A stretch of 64,000 nucleotides of DNA from NCBI GenBank assembly GCA_032871835.1, contig CM065297.1, positions 41,293,098 through 41,357,097 on the forward strand. The letters run 5' to 3'. Below, piece after piece: positions 23,547-36,339 of this stretch. This DNA comes from Dipteronia dyeriana (taxonomy: Eukaryota; Streptophyta; Magnoliopsida; Sapindales; Sapindaceae). The notes beneath the pieces were generated by a model. It was not told the origin of the DNA. It was given only the letters and a program-made list of their open reading frames with translations, and did not search any database. Positions within the stretch are counted from its first letter, which is position 1, and each line of letters opens with the position of its first letter. Both the position numbers and the translations under genes were made by a program.

Positions 23547-24600
23547 CTACCTAAAATATACTAGCATATAGTCTCTCGTTCTCCGAAGATACTTGAGAAT
23601 TATCTTGACAGCAACCCGATGATCCAATCCTGGGTTGGATTGGTATCTGCTGACTACTCCCACTGCATAGCAGATGTCCGATCTCATGTATAACATAGCA
23701 TACATGAGACTACCTACTGCCGATGCATAGGGTACACATCTGATATCCTCAACTTCATGAGGTGTCTTAGGACACTGTTCCTTAGACAAGTGAACTCCAT
23801 GCCTGGAAGGTAAATTACTTTTCTTGGAGTTATGCATTAAAAATCGCATAAGAATCTTATCGATATATGATGTCTGAGACAGTGCAATGAGTTTGTTCTT
23901 ACGATCCCTTATAAGTTGGATCCCTAGAACATAAGTTGCCTCTCCTAAATCTTTCACTTGCAATTGGCTAGCTATCCAGCCCTTTACATCAGACAATACT
24001 CCCACATCATTCCCAATTAGTAGGATATCATCTAGGTATAGGATTAGGATATCATCTACGTATAGGATCAAAAAAACTATTTTCTTATCAATGATGCGCT
24101 TGTAGACACAAGGCTCGTCGACGTTCTACTCGGAGCCATAGGTTTTGATCACATCATCAAACCTTATGTTCCAAGATCTAGATGCTTGCTTAAGTCCATA
24201 GATGGACCTTTGCAGATTGCAAACCTTTTACTCTTGATCTGGAGATACGAATCCCTCTGGCTGCATTATATAAATGCTGTCGTCAAGATTGCCATTCACG
24301 AATGCAGTCTTGACATCCATTTGCCAAATTTCATAATTGAAATAGGCAGTAATGGATAAGAGAATCCTAATAGACTTAAACTTGGCTACTGGCGAGAAGG
24401 TCTCTTCATAATAAACCCCTCTTTCTTGGTATAACCCTTTGCCACTAGCCTTGCCTTGAAGGTTTTTACCTTCCCGTTTACTCCTCTCTTTCTCTTGTAG
24501 ATCCACTTACACCCTATAGGTTTTACCCCATCCGGTAAGTTTACAAGATCCCAGACTGAGTTAGAGTACATAGATTTCATCTCAAGATTCATGGCTTTAA
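23547..24600 (-). pseudogene. Copia-D reverse transcriptase with duplicated YVDD box
   Basis: RT landmarks in order: [10 protein letters not shown] and [15 protein letters not shown] (24592-24386), then after a frame change YYEETFSPVAKFKSIR, WQMDVKTAFVNGNLDD and QPEGFV (24506-24228), a broken stretch, and the catalytic region (24071-23547) with LGIQLIRDR, LSQTSYIDKI and the YAMLYMRSDICYAVG box. A 24-bp in-frame tandem duplication gives two active-site copies (YVDDILIL then YLDDILLI). This would add eight residues in the palm loop and probably abolish activity. Confidence 0.87.
24022..24069. repeat. 24-bp tandem duplication in the RT active site
   Basis: 'aggatatcatctaggtatag' + 'gatt' at 24022-24045 is repeated at 24046-24069 with two substitutions (taggtat/tacgtat; gatt/gatc). 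Confidence 0.9.
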
Positions 24601-25415
24601 GTCATTCCTCTTTATCAGGATCTTCCCTTACATTTTTAAATGTCAATGGATCATCCACACTATCAACAGAGATAACACCTTATCCATCACCTATACCTAA
24701 ATAGCGTTCAGGTTGTCTCACAACCCTCTCACTATGTCTAGGTTGTAGTGTATCCTAATCAGGAACCATCTAACTCTCAGATGTTTATGGATCAACAACT
24801 TTTATTGATGAAGCACTAGTCTCACCAGGCTCCAACTCATTTTATACAATGTTAGAACGAGGTTTATGGTCACTAATATAATTGTCCTTAAGAAACGATG
24901 CATTTTTCGGTACAAAACTTAGTTATCTTCAGGTCTATAGAAGTGTCCACCTCTGGTCTCCTTGGAGTATCCTACAAATAGGCAGACCACAGACTTGGAG
25001 TCTAGCTTTCCACTTTTGTTCTTTAGCACGTATGTTGGACACCCCATAAGCGGAAACGTCGCAAACTAGCTTTACGACCATTCCATAACTCTAGGGGAGT
25101 CTTAGGAACATATTTGGATGGCACTACATTCAAAATGTATGCCGCTGTTTGTAACGCATATCCCTAAAAAGGAATTTGGTAATAATGAGAAACTAATCGT
25201 AGATCTCACCATTTCCATCAGGGTTCTATTTCTCCTCTCTGTTACACCATTTTGCTGAGGTGTACCGGGAGCTGTGAGTTAGGAAACTATCCCCTGCTCG
25301 ACCATGAATTCTTTAAACTCTTGGTCAAGGTACTCACCTCCACGATCCGATCGTAGTGTCTTGATAGTCCTACCTAATTGATTCTCAACTTCAGCTCGGA
25401 ATTCTTTTAACATTT
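24601..25415 (-). pseudogene. Copia-D integrase C-terminal half and linker
   Basis: From 25415 leftward, the minus strand gives FRAEVENQLGRTIKTLR, the second catalytic aspartate in RSDRGGEY, and the catalytic glutamate in PQQNGVTERRNRT, all readable. After frameshifts come GCPTYVLKNK, FVGYSKETRGG and the PERYLGIGDG linker. The first aspartate and the zinc module are absent because the element is broken at 25415 by element F. Frame changes and stops lie throughout. Confidence 0.8.
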
Positions 25416-28093
25416 TGAAAATACAAACACGGTTAAATGCTCAAGGCTAACCTAGATACTGGGCGGGGTGAATAGGTAAGGCACATTTTTCGACTCCCTT
25501 AGAAACAAACAAAAGTTTGTCCCTATAGATTGCTTGTATCACAATATATATATATCAATTAAAGACACTTAATCAATATATAAAACAAGTAAAGTTTGAT
25601 ACAAACAAGCAATTGTAACACATACAAAATTTTTATTATAGAAAGGAAGTCAAATTACATAAAGAGTTCTATCTATAGTATTCAAATAACAAATACAAAT
25701 ATAAGAGAGATAGGGATAGAGAAACGTTGACACAAGATATAACGTGGTAAACCTCCGAAGAGGAAATATCCACGGGTTAGCAACAACTGACAAACAAAAT
25801 CCACTAGTAGATAAGACAAGTACAATCTCTCAAGTGACCCTTTCACCTAGAAACTACCCTCCTATCCTACTCATGAAGATGTCGCCCTCTTGCTCAACAA
25901 TCTGAGGCCTCAAACCTCTTGTCAAGACTTCCTTGCTCACCCTTTCGGATCCTCACGACCATAGGCAAGACTTCTTGCTCAACTATCTGATTCCTCTCGA
26001 CTTTAGTAAAGACTTCCTTGCTCACTCTTCTGGATTCTCACGATCCAAGGCAAGACTTCTTGCTCAACTATCTGAGTCCTCCCGACTCTAGTCAAGACTT
26101 CCTTGGTCACCCTTCCGGATCCTTATAACCCAAGGCAAGACTTCTTGCACAACCATCCGAGTCCTTTTGACTCTAGTCAAGACTTCCTTGCTTGACAATC
26201 CAAGGTCTCACACCTCTTGCCAAGACTTTCTTGCTCAACAACATAGGTCTCACACCTATTGTCAAGACTTCCTTCTCACAAGGCATTTAGGTGATCATGA
26301 ATGCAAAACACAAACAAGCACGCATTATAGAATGTTATGATCAACACATCCTATGGAAAATACTAGACATGAGCATGAATGCACAAAACAAATATAGTCT
26401 AGTCAATCATGCATGTTTAATCTATCTAGATCATGTAAGGTATGTTCAACAGTAATTACAACCTAGATACATGCATAGATCTAAAAGTTGAATCAGAAGA
26501 TATGTTCAATTAACACATAATCAAGTTTAAATCTCATAAACCAAAAACATGCTAAAATCATATGACAAAGTCATTTAGATTAAAGCTAAAGTTCTAGAGC
26601 ATATTCATATTCATAGATTCAACAAAACACATGAATAGCTCAAAAGAACACTAGCACATGTATCATTGTGAGATTTCGGCCAAAGAGAGCCTAATACACG
26701 TGAGGAGCTATTTTTCACAAAATCAATCAATCAAAGATCATCAAATAGTCCAAGAATCAAAGCTAGCACAATACAATCCCAAACATGTGAAAACATAGGC
26801 AAAATCAAAACCTAACTCAACATGTGAGATTTCAATTGAAACTCAATCTAGCTTTAAATGAGTTCAAAAACTCAAATCAAAACTATCACAAGACACATAT
26901 ATATGTTGAAGAAGAAAACCCAAGGCAATGGACCAAATTTTAAAAGAAAACTTTGAGAGAAAATCAATACCTTAGTTGATTTTGGTGCAGTCCCGTTTTT
27001 GTGAGTTTAGACTCCAAAAACAGCAATAAAACTAACGTAAACATACAGAGAAAAGATGGAGGATGAATAGACAAACACTCTCAACTTTGAATCACTCAAA
27101 TCAGAGTTCAAATGAAGAAGTTAAGGTGTTTGTAAGGTGAGAAAATGTAGAGAGGAAATTCTGCACTCAAGTTTTAAATTTCTTCTTAGAATGAAATGTG
27201 AGAGGGAAGGGAAATATAAAGGAGAGGGAAATAATAGAAGCAAAAGGAAAAAATGCCCTCCTTTGAGAATGCTTCCCCGAGATGGATGTGGGCATCTTGG
27301 GGCAGCAAGGAGTTGTGGTCGAGATGGCCACACGCCATCTCGGGCTTGCACCAATTGATGGCCTTTGGCCATGGTGCGTTCTTCGACTGTTATCCGGCGA
27401 AATTCGAATCCGTTTGCGGATTACAAACTGTAACTCTCTCACAAACATGGACATATAAGAAACTCAACCCAAAAAATAATAATTCGACTCGATATACGAA
27501 GACGAAGACAATGTATGCAACATGAGTTGAAAGTGTAGTATCTTTTGACTTATAACTTGAAATCAATAGTATGAGTAACCGAAATGACCGGAACTCAATC
27601 AAGAATGATTTAAGAATAAATTCAAGTTCAATATCCATGTTATACAAATATATACACATACATACACAATTCACACTAGAATGCAAACTACATAGAGATA
27701 GTCTCCAATCTTGCATTTTCCAAAACATGTTATTTCCATACCAATGCATGAGCATTCATCTTCAAGTGTGTGAATGTGTTATACATGGTGCACAACGATG
27801 CAGGGACACATATGAATGAATTGTATGTGTGTGTCTATAATGGTGCACTATGATTCAGGGACACAAATGTATGAATTGTGTGTGTGCCTAAGCCTTGTAA
27901 GAGAAAGATAAGGTCTTAGTATACCTTTGTAGAACCATATTGCATCCTTTCTCTTTGAAGACTTTGAACTTGCTTTGACTAGTTGTTCCTTCTTACTTGA
28001 AGCTTGAATCATCATGAGTCTAAACAACTAAATCATTACAAGTAAACATCATTTTGATATGGAATTAATGCCAACACAATCTAAAACCTAACA
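25416..28093 (-). repeat. F 3' LTR (left, complete)
   Basis: About 2.68 kb, TGAAAATAC...CTAAAACCTAACA. Open frames in it (27121-27755 region) recur in the right LTR (44169-44756) and are not treated as genes. Several 85-bp repeats occur near its left end. Confidence 0.9.
25880..26280. repeat. 85-bp tandem array inside the F left LTR
   Basis: Units of the type 'gcaagacttcttgctcaac' then 'tatctgagtcctc..gactc' start at 25965, 26050 and 26135 (exact 85-bp spacing), with degenerate units on both sides. Confidence 0.85.
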
Positions 28094-28107
28094 ATCTCCC
28101 CCTTTGG
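28094..28107 (-). promoter_or_regulatory. F polypurine tract
   Basis: Minus strand CCAAAGGGGGAGAT adjoining the 3' LTR; a G-rich PPT typical of SIRE-type elements. Confidence 0.88.
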
Positions 28108-28551
28108 CAAATTCCATATTAAAACACCTATACATTTACTACAAATATAAAAATGAAGATAGGTGACAAAATCACTCCATCACATTACAATGAGTAAGAT
28201 TCCTATAACTAATCTTCATCAACTCTTGAACTTCATCTTGATCTTTTCTTGAAGCAACCTACAAATCATCTCAAAGCACAATGCATATACAAGAGAAAAA
28301 CAATAAATGGCAACATATAATATGGATAAGAATATACAATAAAGTCCACAAATACATGCATCTCCCCCTCAATACATGCCAAAACACAAGAATTCTTAAC
28401 CAAATCTTAAGACTAATTATTACATGCCATTGAAAGTTCAAAAGTTCATAAAAACAACATAAAAATAAACTAAGTAACTAGCATCTCTTTCTCCCCCTTT
28501 TTGACATGAAATGATGCCAAAATTTAAGAAATATACCACAAGACTCAAATA

Positions 28552-29570
28552 CTAGCTACTTGTGCCACCAAAGAAATTCGTGCGAGTAGTTGATCTAACA
28601 TAATGCTTGAGAGGTGGTCTTGAACTTGAAGCAATACACTCCTCCAACTCTTTTATCCTAGCATCTTGTTGAACAACTATAACACTAAGTTCATCAACCT
28701 TCTCCTTCAATTGTATAGCCAAATCCGGAAGAATATTTGTGCTAATCACATGACTATCAACTTGAGAACTACTAAATACTCCAAAAGTATCATAAGTCTT
28801 ACCCTTATTCTTATATGACATGTATGACACATGTTTATCACCATACTTTTCCAAGGGTTGAGCTAACTCACTATCTTCTCTACTCTTAACCCCAAGAGCT
28901 AAACATAATGAAGTAATAAATCCTGGTAATGCAAGCTTTTTATCACATCTAGTAGAGAAAGCCGCACTATCAATGTAATACATGAGAAGATCACCAAGGT
29001 TTATAGGTTGATTAGTTACCAAGGCATACATTATTTTGATCTTGTCCTTATTCAACTCGATTGAATTCAAAGATCCAATAATGTTAGTGCAAATGAATAG
29101 ATGCCAAAATGCACTAGCCTTAGTTAACTCAGGTTGACTAATATATGCTCTACCTTTCCACTCAAAAGAAGCATTGTCACAAAGAGTTCTACCCATGATA
29201 TTTAGATTTTCAATGACATCCACATCTAGAAAACTAGAATCTATATCATTAGATATCCCAAGAAACTTATTAATGTTTTCCGGGTTAACTCTAAACATAA
29301 CACCCCTAATCTCCATCAAAGCATCTAATAAGGTGGTACTTACCCTATATTCAAGATAAAACTCTCTAACAAGAGTATCATTCACAATTCCTAACATGCT
29401 CACCCAAGATTCCCAATTTCTATCCTTTAAGCACTTAAGAACACAAGAATCTTTACACTTACCAAAGTCAATGCCTCTCTCTTGAATATCTTCTTAGTTC
29501 CATAGATCCCTAAATCTTTTATCCTTGAAGCTTTGGATCCTTTTGAGGTAGACTTGGCTTTCACAACGTG
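28552..29570 (-). pseudogene. F ORF: plant transposon-associated protein (Transposase_32-like)
   Basis: The open frame 29403-28552 (283 codons) extends upstream in the same frame through FKDKRFRDLWN, with one stop (TAA near 29495) before EDIQERGIDFG. It contains VREFYLEYR, an NINKFLGI box, an 'ELTKASAFWHLFICTNI' helix and a C-terminal coiled coil (LAIQLKEKVDELS...ARIKELEE). This matches my recollection of the plant 'putative plant transposon protein' family seen beside retrotransposon gag. Function is unknown. It lies on the same strand as gag, in the place pol should occupy. Apart from the one stop the frame is largely preserved. Confidence 0.65.
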
Positions 29571-31329
29571 ATTTAATTGTTTTCCACTTCCGATAATCTT
29601 AGTTCTTTCCAGTTGTTCTTGTGTTATAAGATGCTATATACATACAACAAAAGTGAGTGAAAGACAAAACAAGCATATTAGTCACAAAGATATAAAAACA
29701 AAGACATATGACTTAAGAATGAATCATCATGCAAGACAAAGATAGTGAGTAATATCTTACAAGTATCTTTAAGTCAAAATATGCCAACATGTAACAAAAT
29801 GAAGCATGTGAACATATCATAAAAGAGAACAGTGTCTAGCATACAATGCTCCCCCTTGATAAATGCTATAACTAAAATCAATGACAGCATAAAGTTCACA
29901 AAGATGTTCACACAATCACACATTCAAACAATTTGAAGAAATATAAAAAAAAATAAGCTTCATATGCTAAGAGAGATACACAAAGATTTTTCAAGTTCTC
30001 TCATAATTCTTCAACAATTGCTAAAATATCATCATACTCATAAACAAAGTGTGTGTGTGTGAGAGATATGCTTCAAATATATATCAAGAAGTAGTTTGAT
30101 AATCAACATGCAAACAATTTCCAATAACTATTCATCTTAAGCTTTTTCCATAAAAAGTCAAACCGATTATCATCCGGAATTTTTTGCTTTTAAGATAATA
30201 GATTTCAACATATGAGCGTGTGTGTGCATGTGGCTCATCATCCCATTTCTGTTTTTCAACCCGAGCTCATTTGATTTTCAACTATACTCTTTTTTAAGCC
30301 ATCCTCCTTTTCTTTTAAGGCTTTGAATCAAAGATTTTTTTTCTTTTCATGATTCCATTTCAACACTTCTTTGATTTTTCCATTTTTTTTAACATAAACA
30401 AAATTCACTTCATGACAGCTTTCACTCATCACAATGGTGTAGCTCTTTCCAACATTGGGTAGCTTTCACAACCAATGTGTGTAGCCCTTTCCATGAAGGT
30501 GCTCGTTTAGTTCTACGTATTTGCCGAAGCAAAATGGATACTAACCATAGGTCATTTTGAATGTACTTAAGCACAAAAACTTCAAGGTGTATCCAAAGTT
30601 TACATATTAGTAAACTCAACCTACTAACAAAACACATAATAGAAGCAAGGTGCAATTTTAGAAAACCAAGATTTTATGGCTCATAAGCACATGATCTAAG
30701 AGCAATAAGTAGAGACTTATTCAAGATCATTACTTCTCTAATGGGTAGCTTTCAAAGAATATGAAGCTCAAATTTTCAAAAGTAATGCCACTCAATATAC
30801 TATACACAAACAATCATCAAAGTTAAGATCAATGTGAACAATATCAGTATTAGATCCTAAAATAGCAAATGTCAATGAGAACCATATGTATGCTATACCA
30901 AATTCTCTAATATGACATGCTATGAGATGTATATAAAAAATTGAGTCAAAAGATGAATATCTAAGAGAAGATGCATTAGAGTATAGAGATACCTTTTTGC
31001 ACATTATATTCACCAAATATCATACTTCCGCCCTTTTTATGAGCACTTTTGCCTTGAATGTCCTCATGACACCAAGTTGACGATGTTTGACAACAAGAGT
31101 ATAAAAAGCATAATATCTCAACTCAATCAACACATATATCAAAAGAACTTCTCTAAAGTTAATCAACAAATTTTGACCATCATAACAAACATGATGTGAG
31201 ATAACCAAGTTCATATCAATACATGGAGTATTCAAAGCTAGCAAGCAAGATTTCTCAACATAGTTTATATATTGCCTCAAAGCTATCTCACATGTGCTTC
31301 TTATATTACTGATAAGAGCACTCACCCTT
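29571..31329 (-). other. F interior without recognisable coding domain
   Basis: AT-rich. Contains short GT-rich runs (near 30050 and 30215) and the repeated phrase 'gtagctctttcca'/'gtagccctttcca' near 30430-30500. ORFs at 30422, 30792 and 31020 have no domain I know. pol would be expected here in a complete SIRE element. Confidence 0.55.
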
Positions 31330-33335
31330 GAACCACTTGTTCTTGGGTGTACCTACACAAACATTTCCAATATCATCCTTGACAACAATGTTAAATCTAG
31401 AGTAAAGTCATTCAATGACTTGATTGACAAGAATATCCTTAACACACTCTTCCTTAACATTTTCAACACAAGCTTTGTCAAGTTGAACAAGATTAGTTTT
31501 CTTTATACTCCACAACTTCTTCTCATGCTTAGCAATATTATCATGTTTTTCAACTTTCAAATCCTTAGCATGTTCAAGTTGAAGTTTAATCTCTTTATCT
31601 CTAGATTCATTTCCTAATTTGCATTTTTCAATATATTTATAACACCTAGGCTTAATGTGACCTATTGTGTTGCAATAGTGGCAAATTGGAATAAAAGATG
31701 AGATTGTACCTTTTGGAGTTGAACTAGCTTCAATAGGAGTTTGCAAAGATACCTTGTTCGCCAACTTCTCCGTGGCTTTTGATCTTCTCTTCTTGTGTGG
31801 TTTCTTATCAATCACGATTTCATCCAATTGAGTAGAAAGTGGTGCTTCCAAGAGCTCTTCTTCAACTACCAAGTTGTCTTCACCACTATGTGAGTTAACA
31901 AGATTCCTAACACTAGACACACTTACCGAATCATTCACTAAGTCTTTGATGGCCTCCTTAGCCGTGTCTATTTCTTCCATTAATTCGTGTTCTCTCTTCC
32001 TCAAAGAAGATACCATATTATCCTTCTCAAGGTTTATCTTTTCAAGTTCTTAAAACTTCTTCATAATATCACCTTTCTCACCAAGAAGTCTACAAGTGAA
32101 TCACAAACTCATCTAGTTGTTTCTTGATCAAATCATCCTTCTCAACTACCTCTCTTAGAGCATTATCTCTATCTTCTTCAAGTTTCTCTATCTTGGCCAA
32201 CAACTCAAGATTAGTAGGATTGGAACTAGAGCTTCCATGATGATTTGTATCAAAGTTCTTTTTCAAAGATATTGTACCATCAACATCTAGTGGAGAATGA
32301 GAAGCCGTTAGAGCTACAAAGTTGCTCACCAATTCTTCATCAATTGAAGACTCACTACTTGAGCTCTCATTATCACTAGAGTTATCATCACTCCAAGTAG
32401 CCGCCAACACTTTGCCTTTCTTATCTTTCCTAGATGGCTTTTTGGTGCACTCACTAGCAAAAGTGATCGAAACCATGACAATTTTAGCATTGAACATCTT
32501 TCTTGTTCATGGCTTGACTATTATTCTCATTCCATAGAGATGATGTTTTCTTAACTCCCTTTTCCTTAGAAGACTTGCCTCCAGGCTTGGCATTATTCTT
32601 TAGAAACTTCTTGAACTTTGTGACCAAAAGAGCCATCTCTTCATTTTCATCATCAATCTCCTCCTTAATAGCATTGAGAGCGATTCCCTTACTCTTAATC
32701 TTTGGCTTTAAGCACATCTCATAAGTTTGGAGAGACCCAAGCAACTCATCAATGTTCATACTATCCACATCCTTGCTTTCCTCAATGGCCGCCACCTTTG
32801 ATTTAAATCTCTTAGGAAGAGACCTAAGGATTTTCCAATTTAAATGCTCATTTGAGATAGGTACTCCAAGTGCTTGACATTGGTTAGCAATGTTAAGAAG
32901 TCGAAATTCGAAGTCTTCGAACTTTTCTTCTTCACCCATACTTAAACCTTCAAATTGTGATGCCAACATTTGAAGCCTCGATTTCTTCACAGCTAAGGTT
33001 CCTTCATTAGTAACTTGGAGAGTATCCCAAGCTTCCTTTATGGATTCAAGATTTTGAATGTAAGAGAATGAATGCCCATCAACTACTCCAAAGATGGCAT
33101 TCATAGCATGATGATGCTACTTAGCAACCTTAAACTCATTATTTGTCCATTCACTCATTGGCTTGAGTATCATGGTTCCATCCTCTTGAACCTTAGTAGG
33201 AGGACTATAACCTTCTTCCACTACCATCCAAGCCCTTTCATCAATAGAGCGGATGTAGGCTTTCATCCTCAACTTCCAATACCCATAGTTAGTGCCTCGA
33301 AGTAATGATGGCCTAGTATTTGAGGCTCTTTCCAT
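31330..33335 (-). pseudogene. F gag, SIRE-like with coiled coils and zinc knuckle
   Basis: Starts MERASNTRPSLLRGTNYGYWK (33335), the typical SIRE/UBN2 gag N-terminus. After a short break: GHSFSYIQNLESIKEAWDTL, EGLSMGEEEKFEDFEFRLL and LRSLPKRFKSKVAAIEE (33104-32484). Next comes a Ser/Asp-rich spacer with a heptad region EKLEEDRDNALREVVEKDD (32497-32090), then a further coiled coil (REHELMEEIDTAKEAIKD) and the zinc knuckle CHYCNTIGHIKPRCYK with all four ligands (32016-31408). Four frame blocks are joined by small frameshifts. It would form the capsid. Protease residues expected after the knuckle are not seen. Confidence 0.87.
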
Positions 33336-33400
33336 GACTTCAAAAGCTTTGTAAAAATCGTAAATGTATCACCTGGACTCTCACTAAGTACAATCTAGTG

Positions 33401-33416
33401 TTCTGCTCTGATACCA
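33401..33416 (-). promoter_or_regulatory. F primer binding site
   Basis: Minus strand TGGTATCAGAGCAGAA, two bases after the LTR end; a perfect initiator tRNA-Met type site. Confidence 0.92.
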
Positions 33417-33418
33417 AT

Positions 33419-33552
33419 TGAAAATACAAACACGGTTAAATGCTCAAGGCTAACCTAGAGGGGGGGGTGAATAGGTTAGGCACCTTTTTCGACTCCCTTA
33501 GAAACAAACAAAAGTTTGTCCCTCTAGATTGCTTGTATCACAATATATATAT
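33419..33552 (-). repeat. F 5' LTR (right), first segment
   Basis: TGAAAATACAAACACGG to CACAATATATAT, matching 25416 onward. Broken by G; the last five bases, TATAT (33548-33552), are the target duplicated at 42630-42634. Confidence 0.9.
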
Positions 33553-34426
33553 TGTTGTATGTGAATTTTACCAAGCATACACGTCATTGACAGGAAGGAG
33601 AAAATAGACAGGTGGACGCCCAAATGGGCACTAAGGAAATATCCTACGAGGCATCATTAAAGAGAAGAAAGCCTGAGTAAGCATATATAGAATGAAACCT
33701 ACTCGGGATCAGTTAACAACACTCGGGACTGGTTAAACAACGCTTCCACTCTAGCTCAAAAGGCTCTACTCGGAACCATCAGGTATTACTCTTACTCGGG
33801 AATAAATACGACTCGAGTAAGAACTTGGTGCTTATTTCACACGGATTAAGTCATTAAATACGCGAAGATATCCATCAGGAAGGAATCCCAAATAAAATAG
33901 AACATTAAGTTAAAAGAGTCCACAATCAAGAAATAACTTGATTTCTTTACGAAGACTACATTCTTATAAGGAAACAAGTCCAAATTGAACTACACTACTA
34001 GAATCCCACTCGATTTCCATAAGAGACTCCGAAACAGGAAAGAAGACAAATCAACCTCAAGCAAGTAACCGAATCACAATTAAATACAAAGATCTTGTAT
34101 TACTTATACAAAGCAGATTAGGGTTCTATAAGCATATAAATAGACCCATAATCTGGCTCCAAAGGATATAGGCAATACAGCATACATCAATCATAGCAAA
34201 TACAGAGAGAAAAAAGAGAGATCGAGAGCTTGTAAACATCATATTTTCTTAGTGGATTTTGGCTTGGTTGATCCTTCAACCACCCGTGGACGTTTCTCCG
34301 GTCATCGGAGTTTTACCACGTAAAACTTGTCTACGTTACTCTCTCTGAATCTCTTTTTCTTTGAATCAATAACCGAAATCCAATCCTTGCTGGCTTTTTG
34401 ACATAATCCAGAAATCGACGTCGACA
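33553..34426 (+). repeat. G 5' LTR
   Basis: TGTTGTATGTGAATTTTACC to ATCGACGTCGACA; nearly the same as 41755-42629. Confidence 0.93.
34134..34143 (+). promoter_or_regulatory. Candidate TATA box of the G LTR
   Basis: ATATAAATAG, repeated at 42336-42345 in the 3' LTR. Confidence 0.6.
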
Positions 34427-34428
34427 AT

Positions 34429-34441
34429 TGGCGCTAGAAGG
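34429..34441 (+). promoter_or_regulatory. G primer binding site
   Basis: TGGCGCTAGAAGG two bases after the 5' LTR end. TGGCGC starts are usual for plant gypsy primer sites. Confidence 0.8.
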
Positions 34442-34472
34442 AGGGGTTGAACCTCCGAACTTGTTAAAAGCG

Positions 34473-36339
34473 ATGGCAGGAAGCAGAAATAGTTTAGGGA
34501 ATGACCAAAAATCACCAGTCGATTTTCATGTTGGCAACACGTCACAAGATCCTGCAGGAAACACAGAAAACCAGCCTGCGCACCTGGCAGTGACCCAACC
34601 AATTCCTCCAACCAGCAGAGATCTTACGCTGCATTTCCAAGAGGACTTGCAGCAATTGGTGACAGACGCAGCAAGGGAAGAGATTGATCTACTGGCTGCA
34701 GAAGCACATACTCCTAATCCTCCACTCGTAAAACTTCGTTTGGTGGAGGTTGGGCCAGGAATAACTATGCCAGAAACCAGAAGGAACTCTTCCCCGATCA
34801 ACCCGGCTGGACAAAAAACACTTGAAGAGGAACATCACCAGAGGCTAGACCACAATCAAACACTACATGCTAGACATCGTAAATACGACCAGCGTAGAGG
34901 TCGGTTATCATTAGAAGACAATGATCAACACCATCGCAAACGTTATCATGGAGTCACACGAGAGGACAAGCATCAGAGTGAAGAGTCCGAGGAAAGAATG
35001 ACGATAACCCAACGGTTTAACCGTTGGGGAAGTCCGATGGGGGACAAAGATGTCACGATCCAGAGCCTAACTCGAGAAGTTGAGAATAACAGGCGATAGA
35101 TGGAGGTACTGGTCAGACGTTATGGCTGTAATGATCTATCCGACGATGACTCTGACAGTCCATTCACCAGGAAGATTTAATGGACCCCTTTCCCAAAAAG
35201 ATTCAGGATGCCGCATGTGGAGCAACTCAAAAAAGATACAGATCCAAAGGAGCACGTTAGACGCTATAAAAGTGCCATGGCTCAATATGCCGGCAGTGAC
35301 CTCCAATTGTGTCTCAACTTTCCACAAACACAGGGGGACACAGGAAGACTACCCTCGGCGAGCATCGAAAATTTTAGAGAGCTGAGCAGGAGCTTCTCAA
35401 GGCAATTCCTGAGCAATGTTCACAGGAAAAATTCGGTGGCCTACCTTTCTCAAATAAAGCAGGTGAAGGATGAGTCATTAAAAAAGTACTTGGGCCAGTT
35501 CGGCCAAGCAGTATCAGAAATTGGCAGTGCTAATGATGAATCAATTATTGCTGCCTTCACCAATAACTTGCAGAATGGACGACTATTCTTCGATTTGATA
35601 AGAGCACAGCTGACTAGGTATACCGATATGATGGATATGGCAGGAGGATATGCTATGGCCGAGGAGGAAGAGTTAGCTACAGGAGGAAGCTATATACATA
35701 GAGGAAATCCTGAACAGAAAAATACCGAATCCAAGGGGCAGAATCAAAAGGAAAAACAGAGGGAACGACAAGGAGAAGAACAAGGATGAGGGTAATGGGC
35801 TTAATGTCGAACGGTCCACAGAGAAATACCGAGGCAGATATACCAACTACACCCCTCTTCGGAAAAAACAAGAAGAAATTTTAGCCATCTTGGAAGAGAA
35901 GAATATGGTGTAAGAACCGCGGCGACAATCTCAGTTCGCTTGGAGAGATGCAACCAAGAAATGCAGATTTCACAAGGAAACCGGGCACGAGACTTCAAAG
36001 TGTTTCCAGCTCAGAGATTACATTGAGACTCTTATTCGGGAAGGGCACTTGCGGGATGTAATCTTGAAAAAAAATGAGAGACCAGAAACTAAGAAAGAAG
36101 TCAAGGCAGATCACTCTGGACGAAATCAATGGCCCAACCCTAAGGCCAATCAGGTAATACATACGATTTACGGAGGACCCTCTACTGGGAAAAGCAACCG
36201 AGAACAAACTCAGGAAATCAGAGTAGCAATAGAAGCAAGGAATAATGTTGATGTAAACTCGGTTGAGCCAGACCCGAAAAGGGTGAAGGAAGGATGGGAG
36301 CCCGATAGTCTTTACAGAAGCGGATTCCTATGGCGTTGA
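34473..36339 (+). pseudogene. G gag (Retrotrans_gag type)
   Basis: ATG 34473 (MAGSRNSLGNDQ) is the first in-frame start after the PBS. A charged N-terminal region follows up to a stop at 35099; then, after a frame change, PFTRKI and FPKRFRMPHVEQ. The capsid block (35208-35789) contains DPKEHVRRYKSAMAQ, FSRQFLSN, KDESLKKYLGQF and ALxxGLxxxxFFFDL-like LQNGRLFFDLI. Further on is a zinc motif CRFHKETGHETSKC (C-x2-H-x4-H-x4-C), typical of Tat-like gag, then REGHLRDVILKK. Multiple frameshifts and stops are present. Confidence 0.87.

Noticed and set aside
27121..27755. Cluster of open frames on both strands, with a counterpart of up to 195 codons at 44169-44756
   Set aside because: They lie inside the two F LTRs and recur because the LTRs are duplicates. 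Frames are not conserved between the copies, and the text is low complexity.
31020..31325. 101-codon minus-strand frame as part of F pol
   Set aside because: No protease, integrase or RT motif (no DSG, HHCC, RSDNG or YVDD equivalents). Treated as non-coding interior.
34526..34801. Minus-strand frame opposite G gag
   Set aside because: Shadow of the gag frame; no domain and no start context.
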